A stretch of DNA of 64,000 nt from positions 3,928,001 through 3,992,000 of the forward strand of contig NZ_CP114904.1 of NCBI RefSeq assembly GCF_027497215.1, read 5' to 3'. A program made the translations under genes and the position numbers. A model generated the notes under the pieces. That model made no database searches, was not told the DNA's origin, and saw only the letters and a program-made list of their open reading frames with translations. The stretch is from Micromonospora sp. WMMD812 (GTDB taxonomy: Bacteria; Actinomycetota; Actinomycetes; Mycobacteriales; Micromonosporaceae). Below, one piece after another: positions 50,070 to 57,754 of the stretch. How positions within the stretch are numbered: the first letter of the stretch is position 1; each line of letters opens with the position of its first letter.

Positions 50070-50477
50070 GTGCGTACCGCTCAGCAGATCCTCGCCGACT
50101 CCGCCGTGATCGCCGTCGTGGGCGCGTCCCGCGACCCGCTCAAGGCCGCGCACAGCGTGCCGTTGCAGATGCAGCGGTACGGCTGGCGGATCATCCCGGT
50201 CAACCCGACCGCCGACGAACTCTTCGGTGAGCCCGTCTACCGGTCACTGGCCGACATCCCGCACCCGGTCGACCTGGTCGACGTGTTCCGGCCGGCGGAG
50301 GACGCGGTCGAGGTGGTCCGCCAGGCGGTGGCGATCGGCGCCCCGGCGGTGTGGCTGCAACTCGGCATCGTCTCGCCGGAGGCGCGGCGGATCGCGGAGG
50401 AGGCGGGCATCGACTACGTGGAGAACCGCTGCCTGATCGTGGAGCGGGCCGCCGCCGGCCTCACCCGGCTGGGCTGA
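50070..50477 (+). CDS. CoA-binding domain protein
   Basis: The 135-residue stand-alone Rossmann-type CoA-binding protein (CoA_binding_2, YccU-like) has VIAVVGASRDPLKAAHSVPLQMQRYGWRIIPVNPT at the nucleotide end, VDLVDVFRPAEDAVEVVRQAV, and AVWLQLGIVSPEARRIAEEAGIDYVENRCLIVE at the C-terminus. It likely binds CoA or a related nucleotide; the role is unknown. The start is a GTG at 50070. It follows the radical SAM gene by 61 bases and may be expressed with it. Confidence 0.9.
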   Translation: MRTAQQILADSAVIAVVGASRDPLKAAHSVPLQMQRYGWRIIPVNPTADELFGEPVYRSLADIPHPVDLVDVFRPAEDAVEVVRQAVAIGAPAVWLQLGIVSPEARRIAEEAGIDYVENRCLIVERAAAGLTRLG

Positions 50478-50670
50478 CCGCTCGGGCGCCAGAGCGTCCC
50501 GGCGGTCACCGGCCGATCCCGCGTGGTGGCCGGCGTTTTCCGCGCGGACGCTTCGGAGCTGATGTCGTAGACGACTCAGCTCCACAGGCTCTGCCGAACG
50601 CACCGGCACTCCACTTACCGAGCACGGCTCGCCCTGCCGCAGAGATGCGTGCCGGTCGTACCCTTCGGCC

Positions 50671-51429
50671 ATGTCGCTGGGTGGGTCGGGCGTTGCCGCT
50701 TCCGGAGTCGATCGGCATGGGCTCTGGGTGCGCCGTTCGGCGGCGCTCGCGGCCGCGGCGGTGGCCGCCGCTGGTGCGGGCATCGCGGCCGTCCGGATGC
50801 CGCTGGACGCGATGGACTCCGGTGCGGTGGACCTCGCCGGTTGGCTGCTCACCGGTGCGCTGCTGCTGTCGTCGCGGACCTGGTACCCACGTCGCCGGGC
50901 CCGGCTGGTGTGGCAGGTACGGGTGGCCGGGTTGCACGGCTTCGAGCCGGGTCTGGTGGCGCGGCGCTCGGCGGCCGGATGGGCCGGTCCGTTGACGGAG
51001 GTGGCCGGCGCCGCCCTGTTGTCCCTGGCGCTGCTGGCGTCGCTGCCGGACCAGGGCTGGAGCCGCGTCGTGCGCATCGTGATCGCGGTCGGCATCGCCG
51101 CGTTCGCCGGCCGGGTCGTCTACGATATGGCGCGATTCTCGGGCGCGCTCGCGTTGACGGCCAGCGGCATCCGGCAGGAACGCCGCTGGCACGACTGGTC
51201 CAACATCGACCAGGCACGCCTGCACAGGACGAAGGGCCGGGTCGACGGGGTGTACCTGCGCCCGAAGGTGTGGCTGCCGACGAAGCACGAACGGAGGGTG
51301 GGGGGCCGGACGACGGCCGTGCCGGACGAGCGGCTGCTCGCCGCGATCGACCATTTCCGGTCCCGGCCCGAGGTGCTGGCCGTCGGCCTACCGGTCACCG
51401 CACCCGGGCCGGCGCCGGCCCGGCATTGA
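50671..51429 (+). CDS. Integral membrane protein of unknown function
   Basis: The 252-residue protein has two helices in the first 65 residues (LAAAAVAAAGAGIAAV and VDLAGWLLTGALLLS), two more near 110-150 (VAGAALLSLALLASL, VRIVIAVGIAAFAGRVVYD), and a cytoplasmic PH-like end (LALTASGIRQERRWHDWSNIDQARLH, RVDGVYLRPKVW). The last part resembles proteins that sense or bind lipids through a PH fold, but the match is weak. I do not know a family. ATG 50671 is the start; no strong ribosome binding site is visible. Confidence 0.65.
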   Translation: MSLGGSGVAASGVDRHGLWVRRSAALAAAAVAAAGAGIAAVRMPLDAMDSGAVDLAGWLLTGALLLSSRTWYPRRRARLVWQVRVAGLHGFEPGLVARRSAAGWAGPLTEVAGAALLSLALLASLPDQGWSRVVRIVIAVGIAAFAGRVVYDMARFSGALALTASGIRQERRWHDWSNIDQARLHRTKGRVDGVYLRPKVWLPTKHERRVGGRTTAVPDERLLAAIDHFRSRPEVLAVGLPVTAPGPAPARH

Positions 51430-51471
51430 CGGCCGGTCTCCGCCGTGGCCGAAACGTCGACCGGTGACGAA

Positions 51472-52668
51472 TCAGAGCTTGTACTCCTTGAGCAGGCCGC
51501 GGGAGATGATCGTCTTCTGGATCTCCGAGGTGCCCTCGCCGATCAGCAGGAACGGCGCCTCGCGCATCAGCCGCTCGATCTCGTACTCCTTGGAGTAGCC
51601 GTAGCCGCCGTGGATGCGGAACGCCTCCTGCACCACCTCGGCGCAGTACTCGGAGGCGAGCAGCTTGGCCATCCCGGCCTCGACGTCGTTGCGCTGGCCG
51701 GCGTCCTTGAGCCGGGCGGCGTTGACCATCAGGGCGTGGGCGGCCTCGATCTTCGTACCCATCTCGGCGAGCTTGAACGCGATGGCCTGGTGCTTCGCGA
51801 GGGGCTGGCCGAAGGTGCGGCGTTGCTGGGCGTACGCGACGGCGAGTTCGAAGGCGCGGATCGAGATGCCGCAGGCGCGGGCGGCGACGTTGACCCGGCC
51901 GACCTCGATGCCGTCCATCATCTGGTAAAAGCCCCGGCCGACCTTCTCCGCGCCGCCGAGCACGGCCGAGGCGGGCACGGTGACGCCGTCGAGCACCATC
52001 TCGGTGGTCTCGACGCCCTTGTAGCCCATCTTGTCGATCTTGCCGGGGATGGTGAGGCCGGGGGCGGTCTCGCCGAAACCGGGCTCCTTCTCCAGCAGGA
52101 AGGTGCTCATGTTGCCGTAGACCGAGTCGGCGCCGGTCTCGGTCTTGACCAGGGTGGCGACGACCGACGAGTACGCGCCGTTGGTCAGCCACATCTTCTG
52201 GCCGTTGAGCACGTAGCTGTCGCCCTCGCGGACGGCCTTCGACTTGATGGCCGAGACGTCGGAGCCGCACTCGGGCTCGGACATCGAGAACGCGCCGCGC
52301 ACCTCCCCGGTGGCCATCTTCGGGAGCAGCCGGCTCTTCTGCTCGGCCGACCCGTGCTGCGAGATCAGGTACGCGACGATGAAGTGGGTGTTGACGATGC
52401 CGGAGATCGACATCCAGCCCCGGGAGAGTTGCTCGACCACCAGGGCGTAGGTGAGCAGGGACTCGCCGAGCCCGCCGTACTCCTCGTCGATGGTGAGGCC
52501 GAACAGCCCCATCTCGCGCATCCCGTCGAGGATGTCGGTCGGGTACTCGTCGGCGTGCTCCAGCCGCTGCGCGTGCGGGATGATCTCCTTGTCGGCGAAC
52601 TCCCGGACGGTCTCCAGGATCGACTGCTGCACGTCGGTCAGGCCGGGCGTCTGGGCGAGTCGGGCCAT
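51472..52668 (-). CDS. Acyl-CoA dehydrogenase (methylsuccinyl-CoA dehydrogenase-like)
   Basis: The 398-residue FAD enzyme has the family signatures GAFSMSEPECGSDVSAIKS (residues about 125-143) and QAIAFKLAEMGTKIEAAHALM, and the end EAFRIHGGYGYSKEYEIERLMREA followed by IGEGTSEIQ, whose Glu is the likely base. From memory the sequence is close to the acyl-CoA dehydrogenase in the Streptomyces ethylmalonyl-CoA cluster, which oxidises methylsuccinyl-CoA to mesaconyl-CoA. The hydratase (32.5 kb) and CitE-like lyase (55.0 kb) genes of that path are in the same window. A TetR-type palindrome lies 38 bases upstream of its start. Confidence 0.88.
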   Translation of the reverse strand: MARLAQTPGLTDVQQSILETVREFADKEIIPHAQRLEHADEYPTDILDGMREMGLFGLTIDEEYGGLGESLLTYALVVEQLSRGWMSISGIVNTHFIVAYLISQHGSAEQKSRLLPKMATGEVRGAFSMSEPECGSDVSAIKSKAVREGDSYVLNGQKMWLTNGAYSSVVATLVKTETGADSVYGNMSTFLLEKEPGFGETAPGLTIPGKIDKMGYKGVETTEMVLDGVTVPASAVLGGAEKVGRGFYQMMDGIEVGRVNVAARACGISIRAFELAVAYAQQRRTFGQPLAKHQAIAFKLAEMGTKIEAAHALMVNAARLKDAGQRNDVEAGMAKLLASEYCAEVVQEAFRIHGGYGYSKEYEIERLMREAPFLLIGEGTSEIQKTIISRGLLKEYKL

Positions 52669-52705
52669 CTCAGCCTCCGGGGGATCGGCGCATTACTCAT
52701 GGGTA

Positions 52706-52723
52706 ACTGAACGCTCGGTCAGT
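52706..52723. promoter_or_regulatory. TetR-type operator-like palindrome before the acyl-CoA dehydrogenase gene
   Basis: ACTGAACGCTCGGTCAGT is an 18-bp imperfect palindrome (ACTGA arms with CG in mirrored positions). It is like sites bound by TetR-family regulators of acyl-CoA metabolism. It lies 38 bases upstream of the start at 52668, in promoter position. No tetR gene adjoins it. Confidence 0.55.
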
Positions 52724-52845
52724 ATCGGTCTCCGGGGCGGCGAGGCCAAGGTGACCAGTCCACACAACCGCTGTGAAAAGGTTCACCGCTGCGGGTAGCG
52801 TCCGGCAAGAGGGCCCATGACCGGCGCCGGCACGAGGAGGAGACC

Positions 52846-53430
52846 GTGACCCATCCGCCGCCGTCCGGACCGCCCGAGCCGTCCGGTTCCGAGCAGCCGC
52901 CGTCGCCCTACGAGCCGCCCCGCCCCGAGCAGCCCCCGTCGCCGTACGAGCCGCCGACGGAGCGCTCGCCCTACGCCCCGCCGCCGGACCAGTCGCCGTT
53001 CGGCCCGCCGCCGCAGGGGTCGCCGTACGGCCCGCCCGCCGACCAGTCGCCCGCCGCGCCGGCCCCCGACCAGCCGCCGTTCGGCCAACCGGGCGGCTAC
53101 CCGCCCGGCCCGCAGTGGGGGCAGCAGCCGTCGTACGCCCCGCAGGTGCCGTACGGGCAGTACGGCCCGCCACCCGGCGGGCCCGGGCGTCCCACCAACG
53201 TGTTGGCGATCCTGTCGCTGGTCTTCGCGTTCGTGTTCCCGCCGGCCGGCGCGGTGCTCGGCCACGTGGCCAAGCGGCAGATCCGCGCCAGCGGCGAGGA
53301 CGGCGAGCAACTCGCCACCTGGGGGCTCATCCTCGGCTACGTGTTCACCGGCCTGGGCCTGCTGGTCTGCTGCGGCTGGATCGCCCTGGTGGCCTTCGCC
53401 GGCAGCACCGGCAACGGCGGCGGCTACTGA
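52846..53430 (+). CDS. DUF4190 membrane protein (first paralogue)
   Basis: The 194-residue protein has a long cytoplasmic Pro/Ser/Tyr-rich region with repeats such as PPSPYEPPRPEQ, followed by two helices (VLAILSLVFAFVFPPAGAVLG and WGLILGYVFTGLGLLVCCGWIALVAF). Between them lies the signature HVAKRQIRASGEDGEQLA. This is the DUF4190 two-helix hairpin common in actinobacteria, function unknown. GAGGAGACC precedes the GTG at 52846. A paralogue with the same build is encoded at 54482. Confidence 0.85.
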   Translation: MTHPPPSGPPEPSGSEQPPSPYEPPRPEQPPSPYEPPTERSPYAPPPDQSPFGPPPQGSPYGPPADQSPAAPAPDQPPFGQPGGYPPGPQWGQQPSYAPQVPYGQYGPPPGGPGRPTNVLAILSLVFAFVFPPAGAVLGHVAKRQIRASGEDGEQLATWGLILGYVFTGLGLLVCCGWIALVAFAGSTGNGGGY

Positions 53431-53457
53431 GGCCGGGCTCAGGCTACTGGGACCGGC

Positions 53458-54363
53458 TCAGCGGAACTGCGCCTCGCGGACGCTGTTGCCGCCGTCGACC
53501 ACGAGCATCTGACCGGTGATGTACGACGCGGCCGGCGAGCAGAGGAAGGCGATCGCGGCGGCGACCTCGTCCGGTGTGCCCGGCCGCCCGACCGGGGTGC
53601 CGAGCCCCTGCTTGATCTCGGCCATCGTGGACGCCGCGGTGTAGATGGTGCCGGGCGCGACCGCGTTCACGGTCACCCCGTCGGCGATCATCTCCATCGC
53701 GAGGGCTCGGGTCAGCCCGACCACGCCCGCCTTCGCCGCGGCGTAGGCGGCCTCGGTGGGCAGGGCGTTGACCGGCCCGGCGGTGGCGGACAGGTTGACG
53801 ATCCGCCCCCAGCCGCGCTCGGCCATCCCGCCGATGAACGCCCGGCTGCACAGGAACGCGGTGGTGAGGTTGCGGTCGATCTCGCCGCGCCACTCGTCGT
53901 AGCTGAGCTGGGCGACCGGGCGGAGCACCTCCGGGCTCGCCCGGCTGGCCAGCCCGGCGTTGTTGACCAGCACCTCGACGTCGCCGAGCTGGTCGGCGAC
54001 CGCGTCGGCGAGCGCGCCCACCTCGGACTCGTCGGTCAGGTCGGCGACGAAGCCGGTGACCCCCAGCTCGCTCGCCCGCTCGTGGATCCGCCGGGTGGTG
54101 GAGACGATCGCGACCCGGGCACCCAGGTCGGCGAGCCGCCGCGCGGTCGCGTAGCCGATCCCGTCGGCGCTGCCGGCCCCCGTCACCAACGCGACCCGGC
54201 CGTCGAGTCGCATGGTCACCGGCTCGGGCTGCGGGGCGGGCGCGTCCTGACCGCCCGGGGCGGCCGGCGTGGCGGCGCGGCTGCGCCGCGCGAGGCCGGG
54301 ACGGCTCGCGTCCCGCCTCGGTCGGCTGCCGGAACGGTCCGCGGCGCGCGCGTCGATTGCCAT
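53458..54363 (-). CDS. SDR family oxidoreductase with disordered N-terminus
   Basis: The classical short-chain dehydrogenase core has [18 protein letters not shown] (cofactor site), [16 protein letters not shown] with the catalytic Ser, [12 protein letters not shown] with YxxxK, and [15 protein letters not shown] at the end. Upstream of the core start (MRLDGR, ATG 54213) the frame continues with strongly G/C-ending codons to ATG 54363, which has AGGA eight bases before it. I therefore give the longer form, with about 50 Ala/Arg/Pro-rich residues. Its substrate is unknown. It converges with one DUF4190 gene and is divergent from the other. Confidence 0.8.
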   Translation of the reverse strand: MAIDARAADRSGSRPRRDASRPGLARRSRAATPAAPGGQDAPAPQPEPVTMRLDGRVALVTGAGSADGIGYATARRLADLGARVAIVSTTRRIHERASELGVTGFVADLTDESEVGALADAVADQLGDVEVLVNNAGLASRASPEVLRPVAQLSYDEWRGEIDRNLTTAFLCSRAFIGGMAERGWGRIVNLSATAGPVNALPTEAAYAAAKAGVVGLTRALAMEMIADGVTVNAVAPGTIYTAASTMAEIKQGLGTPVGRPGTPDEVAAAIAFLCSPAASYITGQMLVVDGGNSVREAQFR

Positions 54364-54481
54364 GCCTGGATCCTGCCCGTTCCGGCCGGTCCGGGCAACG
54401 CGGCACCCGGAAGCAGGGGCATCGGGTTTGCCCACCGCTGGCTACCCTGACGGCGCACCCGTACCCAACGGAGAGAAGCGC

Positions 54482-54991
54482 ATGACCAATCCCCCACCGT
54501 CCGGCGGCTGGAACGATCCGGCGTGGTCGGGCCAGCAGTCCAGCCCGCCGGTCGACCCTACGCTGCCGATCGGCGGTCAGCCGGTGCCCACGCAGCCCGG
54601 CCCGGTCGACCCGTACGCCCCGGCCGATCCGTACGCGGCCGGGCAGCAGTCGCCGGCCACCGCCCCGTACGCGCTGCCGGGCTATCCGGCGCCGGCCCCG
54701 GGCTACCCCGGTTACGGCTACGCGCCGCCGCAGAAGACCAACGGGCTGGCCATCGCGGCCCTGGTGCTCTCGCTGATCGGTCTGACGTCCTGCATCACCG
54801 CGCCGATCGGCGCGATCCTCGGGCACGTGGCGCAGAAGCAGATCCGGCTCAGCGGCGAGGGCGGCGAGGGAATGGCCAAGGCCGCCATCATCGTCGGCTG
54901 GATCCTGACCGCGCTGTTGGTGCTGTTGATCGTCTTCTACGTCGTGGCGATCGTCTTCGCCATCACCCAGAGCGGCGACACCACGTACTGA
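54482..54991 (+). CDS. DUF4190 membrane protein (second paralogue)
   Basis: The 169-residue protein repeats the build of the product at 52846: a Pro/Gly/Tyr-rich cytoplasmic part (PYAPADPYAAG, PGYPGYGYAPPQ), the first helix LAIAALVLSLIGLTSCITAPIGAILG, the loop HVAQKQIRLSGEGGEGMAKA and the second helix IIVGWILTALLVLLIVFYVVAIVF. Tyr-rich PGYPGYGY repeats could drive self-association. GGAGAGAAGCGC precedes the ATG. Together with the first copy it flanks the SDR gene, suggesting a local duplication. Confidence 0.85.
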   Translation: MTNPPPSGGWNDPAWSGQQSSPPVDPTLPIGGQPVPTQPGPVDPYAPADPYAAGQQSPATAPYALPGYPAPAPGYPGYGYAPPQKTNGLAIAALVLSLIGLTSCITAPIGAILGHVAQKQIRLSGEGGEGMAKAAIIVGWILTALLVLLIVFYVVAIVFAITQSGDTTY

Positions 54992-55016
54992 TCCCGGCCG
55001 TCGACCCGCCGGCGGG

Positions 55017-55973
55017 TCACTCCGCCGGCGGGGTGAAGGAGGTCGTCCGGCTCATCCCGGCGGCCCGGCCCTTGGCCGAGATCACCAGGGCCATCTTGCG
55101 GGACGCTTCGTCGATCATCTCGTCGCCGAGCATCACCGCGCCGAGCCGGCCGCCCGCCTCCGAGGTGTAGTGCTCGTACGCGTCGAGGATCAGCTCGGCG
55201 TGGTCGTAGTCGGCCTGGGCCGGCGAGTAGACCTCGTTCGCCGCGTCGATCTGGCCGGGGTGCAGCACCCACTTGCCGTCGAAACCGAGCGCGGCCGAGC
55301 GCTTGGCCACCTCACGGAACGCGTCGACGTCCCGGATCTGCAGGAACGGGCCGTCGATGGCCTGCTTGTCGTGCATGCGGGCGGCCATCAGGATGCGCAT
55401 CAGGATGTAGTGGTAGGGGTCGCCCGGGTAGTCCGGGATGAGCGCGCCCACGACCAGGGACTTCATGTTGATGGACGCCATGAAGTCGGCCGGGCCGAAG
55501 ATGATGGTCTCCACCCGGGGTGAGGCGGCGGCGATCTCGTCCACGTTGACCAGCCCGGCGGCGTTCTCGATCTGCGCCTCGATGCCGATCCGGCCGACCT
55601 CCAGGCCGAGCGTCCGCTCCAGCTGGGTCAGGGTCAGGTCCAGCCACTGCACCTGGGCGGCGTTCTGCACCTTGGGCAGCATGACGCAGTCGAGGTTGGC
55701 GCCGGCGCCCTCGACCACGTCGATGACGTCCCGGTACGTCCACGGGGTGGTCAGGTCGTTGACCCGGACCACCCGGGTCTTGCCGGTCCAGTCGCCCTCG
55801 TTGAGCGCCGCCACGATGTTCTTGCGGGCGTCCGGCTTGGCCAGCGGTGCGACCGCGTCCTCCAGGTCGAGGAAGACCTGGTCGGCGGGGAGGCCCTGGG
55901 CCTTGCCGAGCATCTTGACGCTGGAACCGGGTACCGCGAGGCAGGACCGGCGGGGGCGACCGACTGCGGCCAT
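55017..55973 (-). CDS. CitE-like CoA ester lyase (malyl-/methylmalyl-CoA lyase type)
   Basis: The 318-residue HpcH/HpaI aldolase/citrate-lyase beta-like protein has RRSCLAVPGSSVKML at the start, VFLDLEDAVAP with the Mg-binding acids, VMLPKVQNA, IEAQIENAAGLVN, FGPADFMASINM and WVLHPGQIDAAN. The size and sequence, from memory, match the L-malyl-CoA/beta-methylmalyl-CoA lyase group of the ethylmalonyl-CoA pathway, which yields glyoxylate plus an acyl-CoA. AAGGAG lies eight bases before ATG 55973. Partners of that path in this window are the hydratase and acyl-CoA dehydrogenase genes. Confidence 0.88.
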   Translation of the reverse strand: MAAVGRPRRSCLAVPGSSVKMLGKAQGLPADQVFLDLEDAVAPLAKPDARKNIVAALNEGDWTGKTRVVRVNDLTTPWTYRDVIDVVEGAGANLDCVMLPKVQNAAQVQWLDLTLTQLERTLGLEVGRIGIEAQIENAAGLVNVDEIAAASPRVETIIFGPADFMASINMKSLVVGALIPDYPGDPYHYILMRILMAARMHDKQAIDGPFLQIRDVDAFREVAKRSAALGFDGKWVLHPGQIDAANEVYSPAQADYDHAELILDAYEHYTSEAGGRLGAVMLGDEMIDEASRKMALVISAKGRAAGMSRTTSFTPPAE

Positions 55974-56052
55974 GGATGCGCTCCTTCCAGCGTGCGGCGG
56001 ACACGCCGACGCCAGCTGACGAAGACCGAGGAACTTAACGATCCCAAAGGGT

Positions 56053-56068
56053 GTTACGCCACGGTAAC
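56053..56068. promoter_or_regulatory. Palindrome between the citE-like and SDR genes
   Basis: GTTAC-N6-GTAAC lies nine bases before the ATG at 56077, inside the 103-base divergent region of the CoA lyase and SDR genes. It is a possible operator controlling one or both of them. Confidence 0.45.
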
Positions 56069-56076
56069 CTCGCGCC

Positions 56077-56922
56077 ATGACCGGGGTGAATGGACCTGTG
56101 GAAGATCTCACTGGCCGCCGCCTGGTGGTGGTGACCGGAGCCAGCTCGGGGATCGGGCTGGCGGCGGCGGTGGACCTGGCGCGCCGCGGTGACCAGGTGG
56201 TACTGGTCGGGCGAGACCCGGCCCGGTTGCAGGCGGCCGGTGACCGGGTCCGCGAGGCGGCCGGGGAGCGCCCGGAGCTGTTCCGGGCCGACTTCGCGGT
56301 GCTGGACGACGTCCGGCGGCTGGCCGACCGGCTGCGGGCCACGTACGACCGGATCGACGTGCTGGTCAACAACGCGGGCGCCATCGTGCTGCAACCGGTC
56401 ACCACCGTGGACGGGTTCGAACTCTCCATCCAGGCCAACCACCTGGCTCCGTTCCTGCTCAGCAACCTGCTGAAGGACCGGATCGGCCGGACGGTGGTGA
56501 CCGCGTCCGGCGCCCACCGCAGCGGTGTGCTGGACCCGGACGACCTGAACGCCCCGCTGCGCCGGTTCCGGGCGATGACCGCGTACGGCACCAGCAAGCA
56601 GGCCAACATCCTCTTCGCCGCCGAGGTGGCCCGGCGCTGGCCGGGAATCCACGCGCACAGCTTCCATCCCGGCGTCGTCCGCACCCGGTTCGGCAACGAC
56701 AGCCGGCTGGTCGCTCTCGGCATGCGGGTGCTGCCGTTCCGCAGCCCGGAGAAGGGCGCGGAGACGCTGTTGTGGCTCGTCAACTCCGACCCGGCCCGGC
56801 TGGTGAACGGGGCCTACTACTACAACCGCCGGCTGCGCCGGCCGCTCCGCAAGGCGGCCGACCCGCAGCTCGCCGCGCGGCTCTGGTCGGCCAGCGCCAA
56901 GGCCGTCGGCATCGACGACTGA
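56077..56922 (+). CDS. SDR family oxidoreductase (retinol dehydrogenase-like)
   Basis: The 281-residue short-chain dehydrogenase has the cofactor site VVVTGASSGIGLAAA (about residues 17-31), VLVNNAGAIV, the catalytic VVTASGAHRSG, and AYGTSKQANILFAAEVARR with YxxxK. HAHSFHPGVVRTRFG is typical of the retinol dehydrogenase/WWOX-like actinobacterial group. The substrate is likely a lipid aldehyde or ketone, but cannot be named. It is divergent from the CoA lyase gene and followed after 49 bases by a GNAT gene. Confidence 0.9.
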   Translation: MTGVNGPVEDLTGRRLVVVTGASSGIGLAAAVDLARRGDQVVLVGRDPARLQAAGDRVREAAGERPELFRADFAVLDDVRRLADRLRATYDRIDVLVNNAGAIVLQPVTTVDGFELSIQANHLAPFLLSNLLKDRIGRTVVTASGAHRSGVLDPDDLNAPLRRFRAMTAYGTSKQANILFAAEVARRWPGIHAHSFHPGVVRTRFGNDSRLVALGMRVLPFRSPEKGAETLLWLVNSDPARLVNGAYYYNRRLRRPLRKAADPQLAARLWSASAKAVGIDD

Positions 56923-56971
56923 ACCCGGCTCGGGGTGTCCGGCGGCCCCGGCCGCTGCCATACTCCGCCTC

Positions 56972-57697
56972 GTGACGACGACGGGACACGATCCGAACAC
57001 GCCGGCCCTGCACCTGGGCGGCGAGGACGCCGACCTGGCCGCAAGGATCGACCGGGAGCTGACCGCCTTCAACAACGCCGCCACGGGCGCGGACGACGAG
57101 GCCGGGCTCTCCGTCCGGGTCACCGACGCCGACGGGGAGCTGGTCGCCGGCCTGACCGGCTGGACCTGGGGCGGGCGGGCCGGGATCAACACGATGTGGG
57201 TGCGGGCGGACCGCCGGCGCGAGGGCTGGGGCGGCCGGTTGCTGCGCGCCGCCGAGGAGGAGGCCCGCCGGCGGGGCTGCACCGAGATCTCGGTGGCGTC
57301 GTTCTCCTTCCAGGCGCCGCACTTCTACCGGCGGCACGGCTACAGCGACACCGGCATCCGGGACGGCATCCCCGGCGGTCACGTCGACCACCACTTCTGG
57401 AAGTCGCTGGCGGCGGACCCGGCCGACACCCTGCGGCTGGTCGCGCTGGTCGAGATGACCGACCCGGCGGCCGGGCAGCGGTACGAGGACGCGGTGCTCG
57501 CCCTGCTCGGCCGGCACGGCGGGCGGCTGGAGCGGCGGCTGCGCACCGACGACGGCGGCACCGAGGTGCACGTGATCCGTTTCGTCAGCCGGACCGGTCT
57601 CGAGACCTTCCTCGCCGACCCGGAACGGGTGGCGTTGCGGGCCGCGCTCGGCGACGCCGCACCGGTCACCCGCGTGCTCCCGGTGCGGGACGTCTGA
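56972..57697 (+). CDS. GNAT acetyltransferase fused to a small C-terminal alpha/beta domain
   Basis: The first 145 residues are a GNAT domain: GLTGWTWGGRAGINTMWVRADRRREGWGGRLLRAAEEEARRRG carries motif A, and APHFYRRHGYS is motif B. The remaining 95 residues (RLVALVEMTDPAAGQRYEDAVLALLGRHGG, VHVIRFVSRTGLETFLADPER) look like a ferredoxin-like alpha/beta domain of the DUF1330/EthD kind, an uncommon partner for GNAT. The linker is short, so a dimer of the second domain could join two acetyltransferases. The start is a GTG at 56972. The substrate is unknown. Confidence 0.8.
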   Translation: MTTTGHDPNTPALHLGGEDADLAARIDRELTAFNNAATGADDEAGLSVRVTDADGELVAGLTGWTWGGRAGINTMWVRADRRREGWGGRLLRAAEEEARRRGCTEISVASFSFQAPHFYRRHGYSDTGIRDGIPGGHVDHHFWKSLAADPADTLRLVALVEMTDPAAGQRYEDAVLALLGRHGGRLERRLRTDDGGTEVHVIRFVSRTGLETFLADPERVALRAALGDAAPVTRVLPVRDV

Positions 57698-57754
57698 CCG
57701 GCCGCCCCCGGGCCGGCTGCCCCGGGGCGTCGCGCACGTCCCGAGGCGGCGGGC

